From Lachnospiraceae bacterium UBA1755 (lineage in GTDB: Bacteria > Bacillota > Clostridia > Lachnospirales > Lachnospiraceae), in contig DCHJ01000088.1 of assembly GCA_002314805.1 (NCBI GenBank), forward strand, positions 1-5,716: 5,716 nucleotides of DNA. The letters run 5' to 3'. The translations under genes were made by a program, and so were the position numbers. The notes below the pieces were generated by a model that was not told where the DNA came from, made no database searches, and saw only the letters and a program-made list of their open reading frames with translations. Shown here in pieces: positions 5,195 to 5,716 of the stretch. Position 1 is the stretch's first letter, and each line of letters starts with the position of its first letter.

Positions 5195-5716
5195 TCAGTG
5201 CGTCATGAGATAACGTCTGAATGCGGGGCGGACCTCACCTGCCATATACAGAGATCCAAATGCGACAACAGGGCGGCCCTGACGGACTGCTTTATCAATC
5301 GCTTCCTCTGCAGAAGAAGCGGCGACGGCATCACCGCCCTTTTCTCTGATCTTTGTAGCAAGCACGGAGCCATCCAATGCTCTCGGGCTCGCCGGAGTAA
5401 GTGTGATGAAATATTCTCCATACGGCATCACAATATCCAGTACCTTCTCGTAATCCTTGTCACCCAGTATCCCGATGATGAAGGTCACCTTCTGACCGGG
5501 GATATAATCATCGAGTGAGTCAGCCAGTGCCTGAGCGCACTGAGGATTGTGCCCTCCGTCTATGATAAAGAGCGGATCAGTACTCATCACTTCAAATCTT
5601 GCAGGCCATACTGTACTTGCCAGACCCTCACGGACTGCTTCCTCACCTATATTCCAGCCTCTGTCCCTGAGTGCGTGTATCGCTGCAAGAGCTGTACGTG
5701 CGTTCTTTTTCTGATG
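5195..5716 (-). CDS. folC: Folylpolyglutamate synthase / dihydrofolate synthase, C-terminal part
   Basis: FolC is an ATP-dependent Mur-ligase-family enzyme that adds glutamate to dihydropteroate and/or to reduced folates, making active, cell-retained polyglutamates. The frame is open from the right edge to a TGA at 5197-5195, giving the last 173 residues; the N-terminus and P-loop lie outside the window. The visible part begins HQKKNARTALAAI, the family's HQ-x-x-NA-x-x-AL helix closing the ATPase domain. It continues with WPARFEV (where WPGR-E is usual) and FIIDGGHNPQCAQAL, the family DGAHNP motif with Gly for the first Ala. The remaining C-terminal domain includes VTFIIGILGDKDYEKVL, ITLTPASPRALDG and VAFGSLYMAGEVR, all typical of FolC. 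An internal GTG/ATG pair near 5585-5590 is not a start, since family sequence continues upstream. It converges on folD and shares the terminator between them. Whether it has both synthase activities cannot be judged from this half. Confidence 0.93.
   Translation of the reverse strand, partial: HQKKNARTALAAIHALRDRGWNIGEEAVREGLASTVWPARFEVMSTDPLFIIDGGHNPQCAQALADSLDDYIPGQKVTFIIGILGDKDYEKVLDIVMPYGEYFITLTPASPRALDGSVLATKIREKGGDAVAASSAEEAIDKAVRQGRPVVAFGSLYMAGEVRPAFRRYLMTH

Overview
The window looks like chromosomal DNA from a Gram-positive anaerobe of the class Clostridia, most likely Lachnospiraceae. This is inferred from roughly even GC content, AGG/AGA/ATA-rich codon use, strong GGAGG-type ribosome binding sites, an ECF-type vitamin transporter subunit, and the style of the FolD, FchA and FolC proteins. 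It shows no mobile element, CRISPR array, tRNA or rRNA.

Layout. Bases 1-123 are the 3' end of an unidentified + strand gene. It is followed by a 68-residue single-pass membrane microprotein (136-342) and by htpG, the bacterial Hsp90 (335-2221), whose start codon overlaps the end of the microprotein gene by 8 bases. These three are tightly packed and probably one transcript. A gene-free stretch of about 390 bases (2222-2612) carries the best promoter in the window (extended -10 TGATATAAT) and a leader with small hairpins. Then come a folate-type ECF S component (2613-3170), a 269-base spacer with several stem-loops, an fchA-type cyclohydrolase/cyclodeaminase (3440-4099), and folD (4121-4990). 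A strong stem-loop at 4994-5039 separates folD from the convergent gene folC, whose C-terminal 173 residues lie on the minus strand (5195-5716, running off the right edge).

How the genes fit together. From 2613 rightward the region is a folate / one-carbon locus. It encodes uptake of folate (S component), interconversion of methylene-, methenyl- and 10-formyl-tetrahydrofolate (FolD with FchA), and polyglutamylation that retains folates in the cell (FolC). The most informative observation is that this FolD lacks two of the three residues needed for methenyl-THF cyclohydrolase activity (the catalytic Lys is Ile52, the supporting Gln is Phe96) but keeps the dinucleotide-binding region. The fchA gene 21 bases upstream belongs to a family with exactly that missing activity. 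The pair probably splits a reaction sequence that a single bifunctional FolD performs in most bacteria. I found no wholly new system.
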